Notes under the pieces: model-generated
Told to the model about the DNA's origin: nothing
Database searches by the model: none
The model's input: only the letters and a program-made list of their open reading frames with translations
Program-made: the position numbers and the translations under genes
Part shown: piece by piece, positions 13,748-19,737 of the stretch
Layout of the letters: each line of letters starts with the position of its first letter
How positions within the stretch are numbered: position 1 is the stretch's first letter
DNA from: a virus
Virus record (IMG/VR): IMGVR_UViG_3300025880_000146
Location: 1 to 20,508 of that record
DNA: 20,508 bases
Direction: 5' to 3' (one strand)

Positions 13748-14251
13748 TTACCATAAATCCGATGTACTCAGTACATCGGGTATCTTATTTGTTTCCTTAA
13801 CAAAATATACACAAGGACCGTTGTCCTTTTCTGTTAGTGGAACTGCTAGTATATGTCCAAATTTAAGTTTTGGAAAATACCATTTAACTTCTTGATATAT
13901 GTTTACAATTTCTATTTCTTCAAAACTTGGCAAAAACCCTGTAATTGGATTGAAAACAAAGGCTTTAAACCCTCTATCATTTAAACTAGTGACAGGCAAT
14001 ACTTCAGGATCTCCTACCATAGGATCACATGTAACTAAACTCCAATCAAGCGGTATCTTAATTGTATGCTTTCCGATTCGTAATACTGCGGCAGGTGCAT
14101 TAAAACTTTCTAGGAATACCAATGGCACAAACATATAATCAGCATCCTTGGGGTTACTGTAGTCTAATACACAATAACGTATGTCTTCAATTTCTTCAGG
14201 AACCATATCTAGGTCATATGATTGATTTTCTACTGTTAATATTTTTGTCAT
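13748..14251 (-). CDS. Conserved hypothetical phage protein, 167 aa
   Basis: It starts MTKILTVENQSYDLDMVPEE and contains FVPLVFLESFNAPAAVLRIG, VLPVTSLNDRGFKAFVFNPI and KFGHILAVPLTEKDNGPCVY. I recall these blocks from a conserved protein of T4-like phages with no assigned function. It is acidic and beta-rich with no membrane segment. Its start overlaps the end of the UvsW gene by 4 nt (ATGA-type), so it is translated with UvsW. A 10-bp inverted repeat spans its last codons. Confidence 0.8.
   Translation of the reverse strand: MTKILTVENQSYDLDMVPEEIEDIRYCVLDYSNPKDADYMFVPLVFLESFNAPAAVLRIGKHTIKIPLDWSLVTCDPMVGDPEVLPVTSLNDRGFKAFVFNPITGFLPSFEEIEIVNIYQEVKWYFPKLKFGHILAVPLTEKDNGPCVYFVKETNKIPDVLSTSDLW
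13759..13779. repeat. Perfect 10-bp inverted repeat at the end of the 167-aa gene
   Basis: CCGATGTACT-C-AGTACATCGG is a perfect inverted repeat. As RNA it would form at least 8 bp with a 5-nt loop just before the stop codon. On the minus strand it is followed by ATTTATGG, a poor U-run, so it is a weak terminator or attenuator at best. It could instead be a protein-binding palindrome. Confidence 0.6.
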
Positions 14252-15702
14252 TTATAATCCACCTTTTCTATATGAAAGGGGTACTTGGCTTCTCTATAGA
14301 ATTTCTTCCGCTCAGTCAAATGCCTCTTGCTAAATTTTGCACTACTGGTTATATCCCAGATTTGGACATGATCTTTATCCTGTGCTTTACGTATTCCTCT
14401 ACCAATACTTTGTATTACCCTAACGAAGCTTTTTCCAGGCTCCACCAGAACCAAGTTAAAGATACGAGGAATATTAATACCCACGGCAGCAACTCCATAG
14501 GTTGCGACAATAATTTTGTTATCTGCTTCGCTGATTTCATCATATTCATCTTTCCTGTTTTTGCTTTTCATAGACCCGCTAATAAACACAGCACCGTCGC
14601 CAAGTCTTTCTACAAGTCCTTCTCCTGCACTGATACGATCCACTAGCACAAGAGTGTTGCCACCTAGAGCCATTTTTTCTATCAGTCCGCTCATATAGTC
14701 TAGTCTAGTTGTATTTGTAGTCAAATATGTAAGCTCGCTTTGGTAGTTGCCATAGCTTACACTGTCCTGTAATTGTAGTACGTTTACTTCGCACTGTGCA
14801 AGCACACCCATATCCTGTAGTTCGTGTGCGCTTAAACTGTTTGTGACTTCGCCTAGGCTTACTTCTAGACTTAGTCGTTCGTGATCTGCTTTGGGTATAG
14901 TTCCAGTTAGTCCCCAGCGAATAGGAATATTACTAAACGCACCGGTTAGCAGTTTCTTTAATACATCTGCTTTTGCTTGGTGTACTTCGTCTACCATAAC
15001 ACATACCACATCTTCTGAAAATGCATGCAACCCCCAGTCTTGTTCACCGTCACGGAAACGCTTCTCCATAATGTTTAAACTTTGCCAAGTACAAATGGTA
15101 TGTGTTTTACCAAACTCTTTGCGGTCACCAAAGTATACACCCACATCCAACCCCAAGTTAATGTAGTCTGCTTCTGTTTGTGTTACTAGATCCTTGTTGG
15201 GTACGATAACAATACTGCGTCCGTATGCTTCACACATGTAGCTTAGTGCCGCTGTAATTAACGTCTTACCTGCACCCGTAGCGATCTCTTGTAAGCACTG
15301 CGGTGTTTGTAAAAACTCGTTAATAACTTTAACTTGATAATCTCTAAGCACAACTGGTTGACCAGCCGCTGGATGTTTAGCGGGCCATTGCCTGTCACTG
15401 AACAACTCTTCTGTTACTGTATCCCATTTAAGTTCATGGTGCTGTCTGTGATCCTCAATCTCAATACCATAGCCTTCTTCATCTAGTATGGGAAGTATAG
15501 TAGGCAAACAATTTACAAAAGTGCTGCCACCCATTGTAAAGTAACCCACACACCCGTCCCATCTGCCTAGTTTGTATGCAGGTACATGAAATGCATGTGG
15601 CAAAAAGAACTTTAATTTCTTTTCCAGTTTGCGTCGAGTAGTTAATGCAAGTCCTTCAAACTTACAATTAACCTCGTCTTTGAGGATAAGTTTTGTTTTC
15701 AT
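14248..15702 (-). CDS. uvsW: UvsW-type SF2 DNA helicase, 484 aa
   Basis: In T4-like phages UvsW remodels recombination intermediates and stalled forks and unwinds R-loops at origins. Motif I is ATGAGKT at 141-147, motif II DEVH at 238-241, motif III TGT at 266-268, and motif VI QSIGRGIRK at 431-439. LRDYQ at 119-123 is the Q-motif-like element. The N-terminal 100 residues (GRWDGCVGYFTMGG) match the substrate-binding domain of UvsW. Length is near that of T4 UvsW (about 500). It has no Shine-Dalgarno; a TTGACA-N17-TATTAT promoter ends 6 nt before the ATG, so a leaderless transcript is likely. Confidence 0.95.
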   Translation of the reverse strand: MKTKLILKDEVNCKFEGLALTTRRKLEKKLKFFLPHAFHVPAYKLGRWDGCVGYFTMGGSTFVNCLPTILPILDEEGYGIEIEDHRQHHELKWDTVTEELFSDRQWPAKHPAAGQPVVLRDYQVKVINEFLQTPQCLQEIATGAGKTLITAALSYMCEAYGRSIVIVPNKDLVTQTEADYINLGLDVGVYFGDRKEFGKTHTICTWQSLNIMEKRFRDGEQDWGLHAFSEDVVCVMVDEVHQAKADVLKKLLTGAFSNIPIRWGLTGTIPKADHERLSLEVSLGEVTNSLSAHELQDMGVLAQCEVNVLQLQDSVSYGNYQSELTYLTTNTTRLDYMSGLIEKMALGGNTLVLVDRISAGEGLVERLGDGAVFISGSMKSKNRKDEYDEISEADNKIIVATYGVAAVGINIPRIFNLVLVEPGKSFVRVIQSIGRGIRKAQDKDHVQIWDITSSAKFSKRHLTERKKFYREAKYPFHIEKVDYK

Positions 15703-15708
15703 ATTTTA

Positions 15709-15737
15709 ATAATACACTCGGTTTAGGATGTTGTCAA
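15709..15737 (-). promoter_or_regulatory. Sigma70-type promoter TTGACA-N17-TATTAT for uvsW
   Basis: TTGACA (15737-15732) and TATTAT (15714-15709) are separated by 17 nt on the minus strand. TAAAAT follows and then the uvsW ATG, the same 6-nt spacing seen at the primase. It overlaps the stop codon of the 55-aa gene. Confidence 0.7.
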
Positions 15738-15901
15738 TAGCTAGGTAAACTTGCTTTGGATTGCAGATTGCTTGCATGGTTTTCCATTCGTTGCAATTGC
15801 ATTTGTAGTTCACTAATTTGTTGCTGTAACTGTCGAATCTCTTCGTCTTTGTTTTTGATTTCTATTAATCCGCGATATCCATATTCTGTATAACTGTCCA
15901 T
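15734..15901 (-). CDS. Small coiled-coil protein, 55 aa
   Basis: The frame starts MDSYTEYGYRGLIEIKNKDE and continues with a Gln/Leu-rich helix (IRQLQQQISELQMQLQRMEN), a strong coiled coil. GGAGAG lies 6 nt before the ATG, a very good ribosome site, which is the main reason for calling it. It lies just downstream of an intrinsic terminator (15930-15966) and just upstream of uvsW. Its promoter is not clear, so it may depend on readthrough of the terminator. Function unknown; it may dimerise or bind a partner helicase. Confidence 0.7.
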   Translation of the reverse strand: MDSYTEYGYRGLIEIKNKDEEIRQLQQQISELQMQLQRMENHASNLQSKASLPSY

Positions 15902-15929
15902 GTTTCTCTCCAACTACAGTATTACTTAT

Positions 15930-15966
15930 AAAATAAGGGGACTAGCAAGATGTCTTACTAGCCCCC
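15930..15966 (-). terminator. Intrinsic terminator after the AAA+ gene and structured RNA
   Basis: The minus strand reads GGGGGCTAGTAAGACAT, then CTTGCTAGTCCCC, then TTATTTTATAAG. The stem pairs GGGG with CCCC, CTAG with CTAG and AAG with CTT, with one bulge and one mismatch, and a U-rich tract follows. It would end transcripts from the AAA+ gene. Confidence 0.7.
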
Positions 15967-16066
15967 TCGAGGTCTAACTGGTGTGAGTGAGAGTGACGCA
16001 GACAGAGGAGTACACCAGCCAGTATTGGTAACCATTATTATTGTTGTAAGTTGGTTACCAAATTCT
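15967..16066 (-). ncRNA. Candidate structured RNA: two hairpins before the terminator
   Basis: Between the AAA+ stop codon and the terminator there is no gene. The segment has two perfect stems: TTGGTAACC/GGTTACCAA (16025-16033 with 16053-16061, 9 bp, 19-nt loop) and CTGGTGT/ACACCAG (15978-15984 with 16012-16018, 7 bp). CCTCGAGG then leads into the terminator. This could be a small RNA cut from the 3' end of the AAA+ mRNA, or a 3'-protecting structure. There is no known family match from memory. Confidence 0.4.
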
Positions 16067-16068
16067 TT

Positions 16069-17094
16069 TTAAACTCGTTTCATACAAGTGGACTCTGCAT
16101 AACTCTTCCACTTGTTGGTATTCATTTTTTTAAGATCTGCAATTTTAAGTACCATACGCAAGCTCATCTCACGTAGTCGATTTTTGTTAGTGTAGATATA
16201 ATCCATCAGATCAGCTTCTTCTTGCTCACCGAAGTTATACTTACTAAGCATGCCTTCGCCGATTACTTGTTTACAACGCAAGAACTTATCACGCATTGTG
16301 TCTAGTGTCAAATCCAAGTAGTGGCAACGCGACATAATAGCATCTAGGTGATCCTTTAGTTTACCACGTGTTCGTTCGAACTTTACGTTGGTAATAAAAA
16401 TGATCGAACCTTTGAACTCAAAGCTGTCTGGCACACCATTGTTAGCTAATGCACGACTTTCACTACGCCAGCTAAGTGTCCGCTTAGGACTACTATCCAA
16501 TGCTGCTTTAAGCAAGTTGAGGCTAAGTTCGTCATACAGTACACTATCACAATCGTCTAGCACTAGTACACTGCCAGCGGCGCTGTAATCGTATAGTAAC
16601 TGAAACAATCCAATCGGACTAGCAGCACCTTTTTCAACTCCAAACTTGCGCAAGCTACCGCCTTGTGTCTCCATTTTTAACATGACGCCCGCATCTTTGA
16701 GCACCTTCTCTACACCGAAGCTCTTACCAACACCCGGAGGTCCAGTAACAACCATGCCACGTACAACCCCATCGCATGACGCATATGTCATGTCTTCTAG
16801 GATTTCAAAACGCTCCCGTAACCGTTCAATGACTTGATCATCTGTTTCAACTTGGGCGGCTTCAGCTGAAACAACATTCTCTCCGTCTTCTAAGTAGTTG
16901 TATTCGGATTGGTCAACTACTTTGATCCGAATGGATCGGTCCGGGAATCCAGGTACTGCACTTCCATCGACGGTTATGAAGTTACCTGTTTTACCTTGTT
17001 TAAATTCTTTTACTAAAGGAAACACTACGTCCTTAATGTCTAAATTACGATATGTTCCGCTATGGATACGCACTTGTTTGTTTGTTGTCTGCAT
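16069..17094 (-). CDS. AAA+ ATPase, 341 aa
   Basis: A single AAA+ module follows an N-terminal region of about 100 residues. Walker A is GPPGVGKS at 118-125, Walker B is LVLDDCD at 177-183 (DD-C-D rather than DExx), and IIFITN at 231-236 is sensor 1. The basic element DAIMSRCHYLDL holds a candidate arginine finger. Such ATPases are frequent in marine T4-like phages, from memory, with no fixed role. It is not a clear match to the gp44 clamp loader, since no zinc motif or SRC box is present in the usual place, although MSRC is similar. AATAGGAG precedes the ATG, with a TTGACA-N16-TAATAT promoter above it. It may act in replication or late gene control; this is inference. Confidence 0.88.
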   Translation of the reverse strand: MQTTNKQVRIHSGTYRNLDIKDVVFPLVKEFKQGKTGNFITVDGSAVPGFPDRSIRIKVVDQSEYNYLEDGENVVSAEAAQVETDDQVIERLRERFEILEDMTYASCDGVVRGMVVTGPPGVGKSFGVEKVLKDAGVMLKMETQGGSLRKFGVEKGAASPIGLFQLLYDYSAAGSVLVLDDCDSVLYDELSLNLLKAALDSSPKRTLSWRSESRALANNGVPDSFEFKGSIIFITNVKFERTRGKLKDHLDAIMSRCHYLDLTLDTMRDKFLRCKQVIGEGMLSKYNFGEQEEADLMDYIYTNKNRLREMSLRMVLKIADLKKMNTNKWKSYAESTCMKRV

Positions 17095-17129
17095 CGGTTC
17101 TCACTCCTATTAACAACTTCTATATATAC

Positions 17130-17157
17130 ATATTAACATCACTGCATACTATGTCAA
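17130..17157 (-). promoter_or_regulatory. Sigma70-type promoter TTGACA-N16-TAATAT for AAA+ gene
   Basis: TTGACA (17157-17152) and TAATAT (17135-17130) lie 16 nt apart on the minus strand. The expected leader of roughly 30 nt carries AATAGGAGTGAG as ribosome site. The -35 touches the stop codon of the OB-fold-like gene. Confidence 0.65.
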
Positions 17158-17852
17158 CCTTTTATTTGTGATATTTTCACATAATTAAACACTGTTTCTT
17201 TACAATTGCTGAACTTGCTGACGTCATGTGTTTTAACTTTACCGGTGAGCATAACGTCTGTACCTTCAAGTATTCCAGCAATATCTGGTTCACGATTAAA
17301 GAAAAACTTACAAAGATTGCCGCCGGTATCTACACAAGTTACCAAATGGATACTGTACTTTGCGATAAACTTTACATCTTTGATGTGTGCTTGAAACATC
17401 AGGCGTTCGCCAACTTTACCAACAAACTCACTGTCTTTACGATGCTGGTCAAAGAAATCATCCATTCCTTGCCGCTTTTGCATAACACGGAAACTGTTTG
17501 GCAAACTTGCAATCACAGCAACACCAAATCCGTCTGTGGTTTGATTACCAATACTGTTGAGTACACTTTGTTCAAAATCGTTTATGGTGCTCATCATCTT
17601 CTTAGCAATAAGCTCATGTTGAAACTCGTCAACAATTTTGTCAGCTTGCGTTACTGTGTCTTCGCTAATAGGGATCATATCTTCAACACCAGTCATAAAG
17701 TTCATGATTTGTGTTTTATTATCGTTTACACGTTTATCAGCTTCTCGATCATAATAACCAAATCCACTTTTGATAAACCCTTGATTCTTGTCAACTTCGA
17801 TAGCAAGTTCTAGTACTTGACGGCTGTCGTATTGTGCTTTGTTACGTGCCAT
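17154..17852 (-). CDS. Phage protein with C-terminal OB-fold-like domain, 232 aa
   Basis: The last 100 residues (ERLMFQAHIKDVKFIAKYSI, then HLVTCVDTGGNLCKFFF, and GTDVMLTGKVKTHDVSKFSN ending ETVFNYVKI) have the five-strand pattern of OB-fold domains seen in phage replication proteins, including the GKVK.H...K...T hallmark. The N-terminal 130 residues are helical and charged. The protein may bind single-stranded DNA or serve as a replication accessory. This is a pattern-based reading, so confidence in the fold is moderate. It starts MARNKAQYDSRQVLELAIEV with AGGA before the ATG and a TTGACA-N16-TAATAT promoter upstream. The AAA+ gene follows from its own promoter. Confidence 0.75.
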   Translation of the reverse strand: MARNKAQYDSRQVLELAIEVDKNQGFIKSGFGYYDREADKRVNDNKTQIMNFMTGVEDMIPISEDTVTQADKIVDEFQHELIAKKMMSTINDFEQSVLNSIGNQTTDGFGVAVIASLPNSFRVMQKRQGMDDFFDQHRKDSEFVGKVGERLMFQAHIKDVKFIAKYSIHLVTCVDTGGNLCKFFFNREPDIAGILEGTDVMLTGKVKTHDVSKFSNCKETVFNYVKISQIKG

Positions 17853-17884
17853 TTTCTTATCCTATATTCTGTGTTTACTATTTT

Positions 17885-17912
17885 ATATTAGCATCAAGAT
17901 ATCTTATGTCAA
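17885..17912 (-). promoter_or_regulatory. Sigma70-type promoter TTGACA-N16-TAATAT for OB-fold-like gene
   Basis: TTGACA (17912-17907) and TAATAT (17890-17885) lie 16 nt apart on the minus strand. The expected transcript starts near 17878, with a leader of about 25 nt containing AGGA. The rest of the gap, 17913-18009, has no supported gene. Confidence 0.65.
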
Positions 17913-18009
17913 GACATTTATTAAGATAATTATTAAAATTACTGATATAGTGGGCCATCTTAGCATTAAACAAGTTAATTTAAACATGATGTAATCCCAC
18001 ATATTAGTT

Positions 18010-18097
18010 TGGCAGAGAGACAGGGATTCGAACCCTGGGAACCTTTCGGTTCGGCGGATTAGTAATCCGCTGCCTTCGACCACTCGGCCACCTCTCC
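18010..18097 (-). tRNA. tRNA-Ser, anticodon ACU (CCA encoded)
   Basis: The 88-nt sequence starts GGAGAGGTGGCCGAGTGG. It has an anticodon arm GCGGA-TTACTAA-TCCGC, a long variable arm GAACC-GAAA-GGTTC, a T arm CAGGG-TTCGAAT-CCCTG, and discriminator G with encoded CCA. The long variable arm and G73 mark a serine tRNA. The anticodon at positions 34-36 is ACU, which pairs with AGU. The usual bacterial form is GCU, so A34 is unusual. The acceptor has G1 opposite U72. A promoter sits directly upstream. Confidence 0.9.
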
Positions 18098-18105
18098 ATA
18101 TTCTT

Positions 18106-18134
18106 ATACTACTTTCACTTAGTGAATAAGTCAA
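18106..18134 (-). promoter_or_regulatory. Sigma70-type promoter TTGACT-N17-TAGTAT for tRNA-Ser
   Basis: TTGACT (18134-18129) and TAGTAT (18111-18106) are 17 nt apart on the minus strand. Transcription would start within a few bases of the mature tRNA 5' end at 18097. It overlaps the end of the 77-aa gene upstream. Confidence 0.55.
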
Positions 18135-18348
18135 GTTGTTTTGTGTAGTTTTTTACTGTTTCTTGTGTCATTACACAAGAAATCCAATTGTGTGCAGCAT
18201 CTACTACATAGTCTCTGCTTTTGGAAGGATATTCAATTCTGCCTACAATTTGGTTGTCTTCAAAAAAACTACACATCAAGTATTCGTCATCCACAAAACT
18301 AATGATTGCTTCTCGAGCGTCTTTTTTGAATTTATTGTAATAGTCCAT
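18115..18348 (-). CDS. Small acidic-aromatic conserved protein, 77 aa
   Basis: The start MDYYNKFKKDAREAIISFVD at 18348 has AAGGA upstream. A longer frame would extend into tRNA-Leu and is not credible. The core DDEYLMCSFFEDNQIVGRIE, followed by SRDYVVDAAHNWISCVM, looks like a compact alpha/beta protein. I recall similar short proteins in marine T4-like phages, all unassigned. It lies between two tRNA genes. Confidence 0.7.
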   Translation of the reverse strand: MDYYNKFKKDAREAIISFVDDEYLMCSFFEDNQIVGRIEYPSKSRDYVVDAAHNWISCVMTQETVKNYTKQLDLFTK

Positions 18349-18365
18349 TGAGCTATCCTTTGTTA

Positions 18366-18449
18366 TGGTGCGGCTGGAGAGACTTGAACTCTCACGCTGT
18401 AAAGCACAGGTACCTAAAACCTGCGTGTCTACCATTCCACCACAGCCGC
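18366..18449 (-). tRNA. tRNA-Leu, anticodon UAG (CCA encoded)
   Basis: The 84-nt sequence starts GCGGCTGTGGTGGAATGG and ends AGCCGCACCA. The acceptor stem GCGGCTG/CAGCCGC is perfect. The anticodon arm is CAGGT-TTTAGGT-ACCTG with anticodon UAG, reading CUA. The long variable arm (about GTGCTTTACAGC) and A73 fit leucine. CCA is encoded. Confidence 0.92.
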
Positions 18450-18456
18450 TTGTTAA

Positions 18457-18663
18457 TTAACTGAAATGTACGTTTAGCATTTCAATACGATCTGTTGCAG
18501 CAGCCATTTTATCAAGTTCTTCTTGAATAGCTTCTACAATATCACTATGCTCACCAATGCCTACACTTTGATGCATATACACCATAATATTTGTTTTTGC
18601 TCTTTCAAGCTCGCCTTCGGCATGCATACGTGCTGCTTTTACTAATTGTGCGCTCATACTCAT
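18457..18663 (-). CDS. Conserved small helical protein, 68 aa
   Basis: It starts MSMSAQLVKAARMHAEGELE and continues as a helical protein with VYMHQSVGIGEHSDIVEAIQ. I recall this pattern from a small protein that recurs in marine T4-like phages, with no function assigned. AAGGAG lies 6-7 nt before ATG, only 11 nt after the stop of the 17-aa micro-ORF, so translation may be coupled. tRNA-Leu(UAG) follows directly. Confidence 0.78.
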   Translation of the reverse strand: MSMSAQLVKAARMHAEGELERAKTNIMVYMHQSVGIGEHSDIVEAIQEELDKMAAATDRIEMLNVHFS

Positions 18664-18674
18664 TGTTTTCTCCT

Positions 18675-18728
18675 TTACTCGTGTTCGCCGCCTGGACCGC
18701 GGCCATTGTATGCTGTTACTTTGTACAT
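18675..18728 (-). CDS. Micro-ORF MYKVTAYNGRGPGGEHE, 17 aa
   Basis: The frame has GAGG about 9 nt upstream of ATG and ends 11 nt before the next gene. Its first seven residues match those of a second micro-ORF at 19461 (MYKVTAY against MYRVTAW), including the shared DNA ATGCTGTTACT on the plus strand. It may be a leader peptide or a very small protein. TATAAT lies about 29 nt upstream but without a good -35. Confidence 0.4.
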   Translation of the reverse strand: MYKVTAYNGRGPGGEHE

Positions 18729-18779
18729 CCTGTTGCCTCTTGAATAGCTACGTTTTATTATAATAATACGATAACCTGA

Positions 18780-19379
18780 TTATTTAGTTAACCAAAAAAC
18801 TCCATGTTTATGGTTTAATACTCTATTATTTTGATTTGCAAATTCAGTAACTGAATTTACTAGGTTTGCCCATCTTGTTATCTCAAAGTCATCTCCACAT
18901 ATTAAATCACAATCTTTAAAATACTCCAGTTGTCTTGACACATCATCACCGTGATGATCAGCATCTAAAAATACACAATCATAATTATTATCAAATGTAG
19001 ATTTAAGTAGTAAATCATCAGTTCTCATATGATATGTATTGCGTATTAAATGTGATCTTGGATGTGAATCAGTATGCATTTTCCAAACACCAAACTGATC
19101 ACCTCCGTTGTCTAAAAAATTAAATAATTCAGTATAATCACCGTCAATCCAGGTGTTAATAAACTCACGTATTTCTGTATTTGGTATTTCAAAGCTATCA
19201 TTTATATCAAGTATAGCATTATCTGGTAACCTGTCAAGCCACATATTTGTACTTTTACCTAAAAATGACCCAATTTCCAACACTGTTGGTGAATCAGGTA
19301 GTAACGGTATTACGTTTTCAATCATTACACGACATCTGCTTTCGTGTAATAATCCGGGTATTGTTAAATATCTATCCAT
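18780..19379 (-). CDS. Class I SAM-dependent methyltransferase, 199 aa
   Basis: VLEIGSFLGKST (33-44) is the glycine-containing SAM-binding loop (motif I), and YDCVFLDADHHGDD (133-146) fits motif IV of the Methyltransf_24-like group. CGDDFEITRW follows as the next strand. These enzymes methylate small molecules or glycans as well as proteins, so the target is open. It starts MDRYLTIPGLLHESRCRVMI at 19379. The ATG overlaps the end of a micro-ORF that would read through a TAG, suggesting coupled translation. No membrane segment. Confidence 0.85.
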   Translation of the reverse strand: MDRYLTIPGLLHESRCRVMIENVIPLLPDSPTVLEIGSFLGKSTNMWLDRLPDNAILDINDSFEIPNTEIREFINTWIDGDYTELFNFLDNGGDQFGVWKMHTDSHPRSHLIRNTYHMRTDDLLLKSTFDNNYDCVFLDADHHGDDVSRQLEYFKDCDLICGDDFEITRWANLVNSVTEFANQNNRVLNHKHGVFWLTK

Positions 19380-19461
19380 CTATCTTATCCATTGCATCGT
19401 TCACATCATGAAACTATTCTGACACTTTACGATCTTTAAACCATGCTGTTACTCTATACAT
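19372..19461 (-). CDS. Micro-ORF MYRVTAWFKDRKVSE-TAG-FHDVNDAMDKIDG
   Basis: The ATG at 19461 has AAGGA about 9 nt upstream. The frame reads 15 residues, meets TAG (19416-19414), then stays open for 13 more sensible codons to a second TAG (19374-19372), which overlaps the methyltransferase ATG. The start matches the other micro-ORF (MY[KR]VTA). It may be a 15-aa peptide, a small gene broken by a nonsense mutation, or a readthrough case. Many other genes here stop normally at TAG and no suppressor tRNA is present. Confidence 0.4.
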
Positions 19462-19480
19462 TACTTATCTATCCTTTATT

Positions 19481-19564
19481 TGGTACTCGCACCCGGACTC
19501 GAACCGGGACGCCTTACGGCCACAGATTTTAAGTCTGTTATGTCTACCATTCCATCATGCGAGC
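19481..19564 (-). tRNA. tRNA-Leu, anticodon UAA (CCA encoded)
   Basis: The 84-nt sequence starts GCTCGCATGATGGAATGG and ends GGGTGCGAGTACCA. The anticodon arm is ACAGA-CTTAAAA-TCTGT with anticodon UAA, reading UUA. The variable arm (GGCCGTAAGGCGTC region), A73 and encoded CCA fit leucine. The acceptor has G1 opposite U72, as in tRNA-Ser. Confidence 0.92.
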
Positions 19565-19566
19565 AT

Positions 19567-19642
19567 TGGTGCTCCCGGTAGGATTCGAACCTACGGTCAA
19601 CCCGTTATGAGCGGGCGGCTTTAACCACTAAGCTACAGGAGC
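19567..19642 (-). tRNA. tRNA with anticodon CAU, probably Ile2 (lysidine type), CCA encoded
   Basis: The 76-nt sequence starts GCTCCTGTAGCTTAGTGG. The anticodon loop is CTCATAA with CAU. The acceptor contains C4-G69 and C5-G68, as in E. coli tRNA-Ile2, the substrate of TilS, and unlike elongator tRNA-Met. All other tRNAs here read A/U-ending codons, and AUA would fit. Methionine elongator remains possible. Confidence 0.85.
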
Positions 19643-19648
19643 GGTTAT

Positions 19649-19725
19649 TGGCGATCTCTGCAGGATTCGAACCTGCGACCTAGTGCTTAGAAGGCACTTG
19701 CTCTATCCAGCTGAGCTAAGAGACC
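19649..19725 (-). tRNA. tRNA-Arg, anticodon UCU (CCA encoded)
   Basis: The 77-nt sequence starts GGTCTCTTAGCTCAGCTG. The anticodon arm is AGTGC-CTTCTAA-GCACT with anticodon UCU, reading AGA. The T arm GCAGG-TTCGAAT-CCTGC and discriminator G with CCA are present. It is the first of the tRNA cluster after the 135-aa gene, 12 nt downstream. Confidence 0.93.
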
Positions 19726-19737
19726 AGTTATAAAAAT

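Noticed and set aside
17226-17813. 195-aa plus-strand frame
   Set aside because: Antisense to the OB-fold-like gene, which has a promoter, a ribosome site and a protein-like pattern; the plus frame has none.
17904-18002. Minus-strand frame of 32 aa, MWDYIMFKLTCLMLRW..., with a hydrophobic end
   Set aside because: No ribosome site, starts 8 nt after the tRNA-Ser gene and its end overlaps a promoter -35; may be chance in AT-rich DNA.
18349-18435. N-terminal extension of the 77-aa gene
   Set aside because: It would be translated from the tRNA-Leu(UAG) sequence; the ATG at 18348 has a ribosome site.
18757-18762. TATAAT as promoter of the 17-aa micro-ORF
   Set aside because: The -10 is good but no -35 is found at 16-18 nt, and TATAAT is common by chance in this AT-rich gap.
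19372-19461. Genome-wide TAG recoding
   Set aside because: Other genes, for example the helicase and the 128-aa plus-strand gene, end at TAG; large genes show no in-frame TAG; no suppressor tRNA among the five tRNAs.
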